Assembly: GCA_903838055.1 (NCBI GenBank)
Contig: CAILWV010000033.1
Coordinates: 1-41,813, forward strand
DNA length: 41,813 nucleotides
Direction of reading: 5' to 3'
Origin: an uncultured Bacteroidota bacterium
GTDB taxonomy: Bacteria > Bacteroidota > Bacteroidia > Flavobacteriales > Flavobacteriaceae
A program made the position numbers and the translations under genes. Each line of letters begins with the position of its first letter. Position 1 is the first letter of the stretch. Of this stretch, positions 39,971 to 41,813 are shown piece after piece. The notes under the pieces are model-generated. The model searched no databases. It had not been told where the DNA came from and saw nothing but the letters and a program-made list of their open reading frames with translations.

Positions 39971-40807
39971 ATGAAAAAAACTATCCTACTAATTGCTATT
40001 GTATTTTTTACTTCAATTACTTATTCTCAAAAGAAAGATAAAATAAAAGGATCTAAAATTGTTACCACGGAGATAAAAAAAATAGAAAATTTTAAATCAC
40101 TAGAAGTTGCTGATAATTTAGAAGTTTTTTTAGTTAAAGGGAATGAATGTGGACTAGAAATTGAAGCAGATGATAATTTACATGAAGCTATTGATGCAAC
40201 TATAAGTGGATCAATATTAAGATTATCAACCCTGAAAAGCATTTCGGGCTACAAAAAACTTAGTATAAGAGTAACTTATACAAGTGATTTTAATCAAGTA
40301 GTTTCCAGAAACGAGTCTATAGTCAGTGCAATTGCAGATATTGAATTAGATACTATTACTTTTAAAAGTTTTGATTATTCAAAATTGATTTTATCATCTA
40401 AGTCAAAGAGTTTTTCTATGTTTATGGATGATAAATCTCAGGGAGAATTAAAAAATCAAGGAGAAAATACCATTATCAATTTAAGTAAAAATGCTTCTTT
40501 AAAGGCACAAACTACAACTACCAATCTTACATTGGATTTGTATCAAAAAAGTGATGCTGTAATTACTGGTAGTTCGGACCATTTGAAAGTTAGATTGGAT
40601 AACAATTCTTCATTAGAAGCTAAAGGATTATTAGTTAAAAATGCAGAACTTACCTGCGAAGCTTATTCTAATGTAAATCTATTAGTAAATGGAACGTTAT
40701 CCATTGATGCCTCTGGCAAATCGGAAATACAATTATATGGTGATCAAAAAATTGAAATGAAACGATTTGTTGATAATGCAATTTTGACTAAAAAACCAAC
40801 AAAATAA
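39971..40807 (+). CDS. Exported GIN-domain (DUF2807) protein
   Basis: A 278-residue protein with a signal peptide of about 19 residues (MKKTILLIAIVFFTSITYS). It is followed by a DUF2807/head-GIN beta-helix: FKSLEVADNLEVFLVKGNEC (about 42-61), then repeated short strands to about 260. The family is surface or periplasmic and thought to be an adhesin- or autotransporter-like beta-helix without known ligand. It is often found near PspC/PadR genes in Bacteroidetes, as here. Confidence 0.85.
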   Translation: MKKTILLIAIVFFTSITYSQKKDKIKGSKIVTTEIKKIENFKSLEVADNLEVFLVKGNECGLEIEADDNLHEAIDATISGSILRLSTLKSISGYKKLSIRVTYTSDFNQVVSRNESIVSAIADIELDTITFKSFDYSKLILSSKSKSFSMFMDDKSQGELKNQGENTIINLSKNASLKAQTTTTNLTLDLYQKSDAVITGSSDHLKVRLDNNSSLEAKGLLVKNAELTCEAYSNVNLLVNGTLSIDASGKSEIQLYGDQKIEMKRFVDNAILTKKPTK

Positions 40808-40863
40808 CATCTTATTTATTTATTATTGCTAAAAATATTTAGTAGAAGTTGCCATTATTACTA

Positions 40864-40894
40864 TTGATTTTTGGTATTGAAATTGGTATATTTG
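40864..40894 (+). promoter_or_regulatory. Promoter of yebC
   Basis: TTG (40864-40866), a 20-base spacer and TATATTTG (40887-40894) match the Flavobacterium TTG-N17-23-TAnnTTTG consensus fully. The ATG is at 40934. Confidence 0.7.
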
Positions 40895-40933
40895 CGGACT
40901 AAAAATTTATTTAAGTTATAGAATTATATAGAA

Positions 40934-41650
40934 ATGGGAAGAGCATTCGAATTTAGAAAAGGTAGAAAAATGAAACGTTGGTCAGCAATGGCTAAAGCGT
41001 TTACAAGAATTGGAAAAGATATAGTAATGGCGGTTAAAGAAGGTGGTCCAAATCCGGATGCCAACTCTAGATTACGTGCTGTTATTCAAAATGCTAAGGC
41101 AGCAAATATGCCTAAAGAAAATGTTGAACGTGCAATTAAAAAAGCAACTGATAAAGATACTGCAAATTATAAAGAGCAGCTTTTTGAAGGATATGCACCG
41201 CATGGAATTGCTCTATTAATAGAAACTGCTACCGATAATAACAACAGAACTGTTGCAAACATTAGAAGTTATTTTAATAAATGTAACGGAACAATGGGAA
41301 CACAGGGGTCTGTTGAATTTATGTTCGACCATACTTGTAACTTCCGAATTCCAAATACCAATGTAGATATTGAGGAAATGGAATTAGAATTCATTGATTT
41401 TGGTGCCGAAGAAATTTTTGCAGATGAAGATGGTATATTAATCTATGCTCCATTTGAAAGTTTTGGTGCCATTCAAAAAGAACTAGAATCACGAGGAATT
41501 GAAATATTATCTTCTGGATTTGAAAGAATTCCACAAATTACAAAAAAACTTACTGAAGCAGAAATTGCAGATGTAGAAAAATTAATAGAAAAAATCGAAG
41601 AAGACGATGATGTAATGAACGTGTATCATACTATGGATGAATCCGAATAG
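40934..41650 (+). CDS. yebC: YebC/PmpR/TACO1-family protein
   Basis: A 238-residue member of the YebC family. GRAFEFRKGRKMKRWSAMAK (about 2-21), the GGPNPDANSRLRAVIQNAKAANMP region (about 37-60) and HGIALLIETATDNNNRT (about 91-107) are family signatures. The length is normal (about 235-250). Members are described as DNA-binding regulators and, more recently, as translation factors that relieve ribosome stalling at proline-rich sequences. It is monocistronic, with a full promoter and a terminator. Confidence 0.93.
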   Translation: MGRAFEFRKGRKMKRWSAMAKAFTRIGKDIVMAVKEGGPNPDANSRLRAVIQNAKAANMPKENVERAIKKATDKDTANYKEQLFEGYAPHGIALLIETATDNNNRTVANIRSYFNKCNGTMGTQGSVEFMFDHTCNFRIPNTNVDIEEMELEFIDFGAEEIFADEDGILIYAPFESFGAIQKELESRGIEILSSGFERIPQITKKLTEAEIADVEKLIEKIEEDDDVMNVYHTMDESE

Positions 41651-41670
41651 ATTCTTTCAAATTAATTATT

Positions 41671-41698
41671 AATCCGTTTTTTAAAACGGATTTTTTTT
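41671..41698 (+). terminator. Terminator of yebC
   Basis: A perfect 10-bp stem, AATCCGTTTT (41671-41680) with AAAACGGATT (41683-41692), is followed by further T to 41698. The inner A-T pairs probably open to form the loop. The remaining 115 bases of the window hold no gene that I can see. Confidence 0.85.
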
Positions 41699-41813
41699 GA
41701 TATGATTTTCCGATTAAATTTCATGTTACTATAACATTATATTTTTTTTACTTTTTTTATTTCTAATAATTATTTTATTAATTTTGAAAGTTGTTGATTC
41801 TTACAAAGTATAA

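Noticed and set aside
1..41813. CRISPR arrays, tRNA/rRNA genes, prophage genes, riboswitches
   Set aside because: No regularly spaced repeats, cloverleaf-like or rRNA-like segments, phage structural genes or known riboswitch cores were recognised on either strand by reading. A covariance-model scan was not possible.

Overview
The window looks like an AT-rich flavobacterial chromosome (Flavobacterium or a close relative). The evidence is low GC content, repeated Bacteroidetes-type -7 boxes (TAnnTTTG) upstream of genes, and many families typical of this phylum: OmpA-type porin, PspC/PadR pair, GIN-domain adhesin-like protein, DUF6155 and an SSS-histidine kinase. I saw no rRNA, tRNA, CRISPR array, prophage or intact insertion sequence.

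Layout. 1-5.3 kb: housekeeping and envelope genes (DUF2231-like membrane protein, small conserved protein, OmpA protein, NUDIX hydrolase plus thioesterase, YbdG-like mechanosensitive channel with a DUF3817 protein, DUF6155). 5.4-6.9 kb: an SF2 DEAH helicase. 7.1-22.8 kb: a short-chain acid (acetate) module. It holds a cNMP/CBS/DUF294 nucleotidyltransferase-like protein with a DnaQ-like exonuclease, acetyl-CoA synthetase, a PrpE-like synthetase, a CrbS-like transporter-kinase with a stand-alone receiver, and a porin - MHS transporter - small membrane protein operon. An SGNH hydrolase, a PH/SHOCT protein and a deacetylase are interspersed. At 22.9 kb a stand-alone InsA-like zinc-ribbon/HTH protein heads the porin operon.

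23.6-36.9 kb: a long co-directional catabolic operon. It encodes a flavin reductase-like protein, a fused aryl-CoA monooxygenase/old-yellow-enzyme protein, an aryl-CoA ligase, an FMN glutamate synthase-like protein, a 4HBT thioesterase, a nitrilase, a gentisate-dioxygenase-type bicupin, a fumarylacetoacetate-hydrolase-family enzyme and a maleate isomerase. Together they can be read as: aromatic acid -> CoA thioester -> 5-hydroxylation -> free acid -> ring cleavage -> C4 acid plus pyruvate -> fumarate. The starting acid could be salicylate (via gentisate) or, by inference, anthranilate (via 5-hydroxyanthranilate and maleamate). The second reading would give the nitrilase and the glutamate synthase-like protein a job. 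The OYE domain has lost two catalytic residues, which argues for a pathway that keeps the ring aromatic until dioxygenase cleavage. Several junctions of this operon carry repeat elements, including a decayed four-helix-bundle-protein element and a gene-less relative of it. A protease, a tiny membrane protein and a beta-lactamase-like gene lie inside the operon.

36.9-41.8 kb: a 45-residue membrane protein behind a perfect 24-bp palindrome centred near -40, then PadR/PspC, a DUF4442 protein, a GIN-domain protein and YebC.
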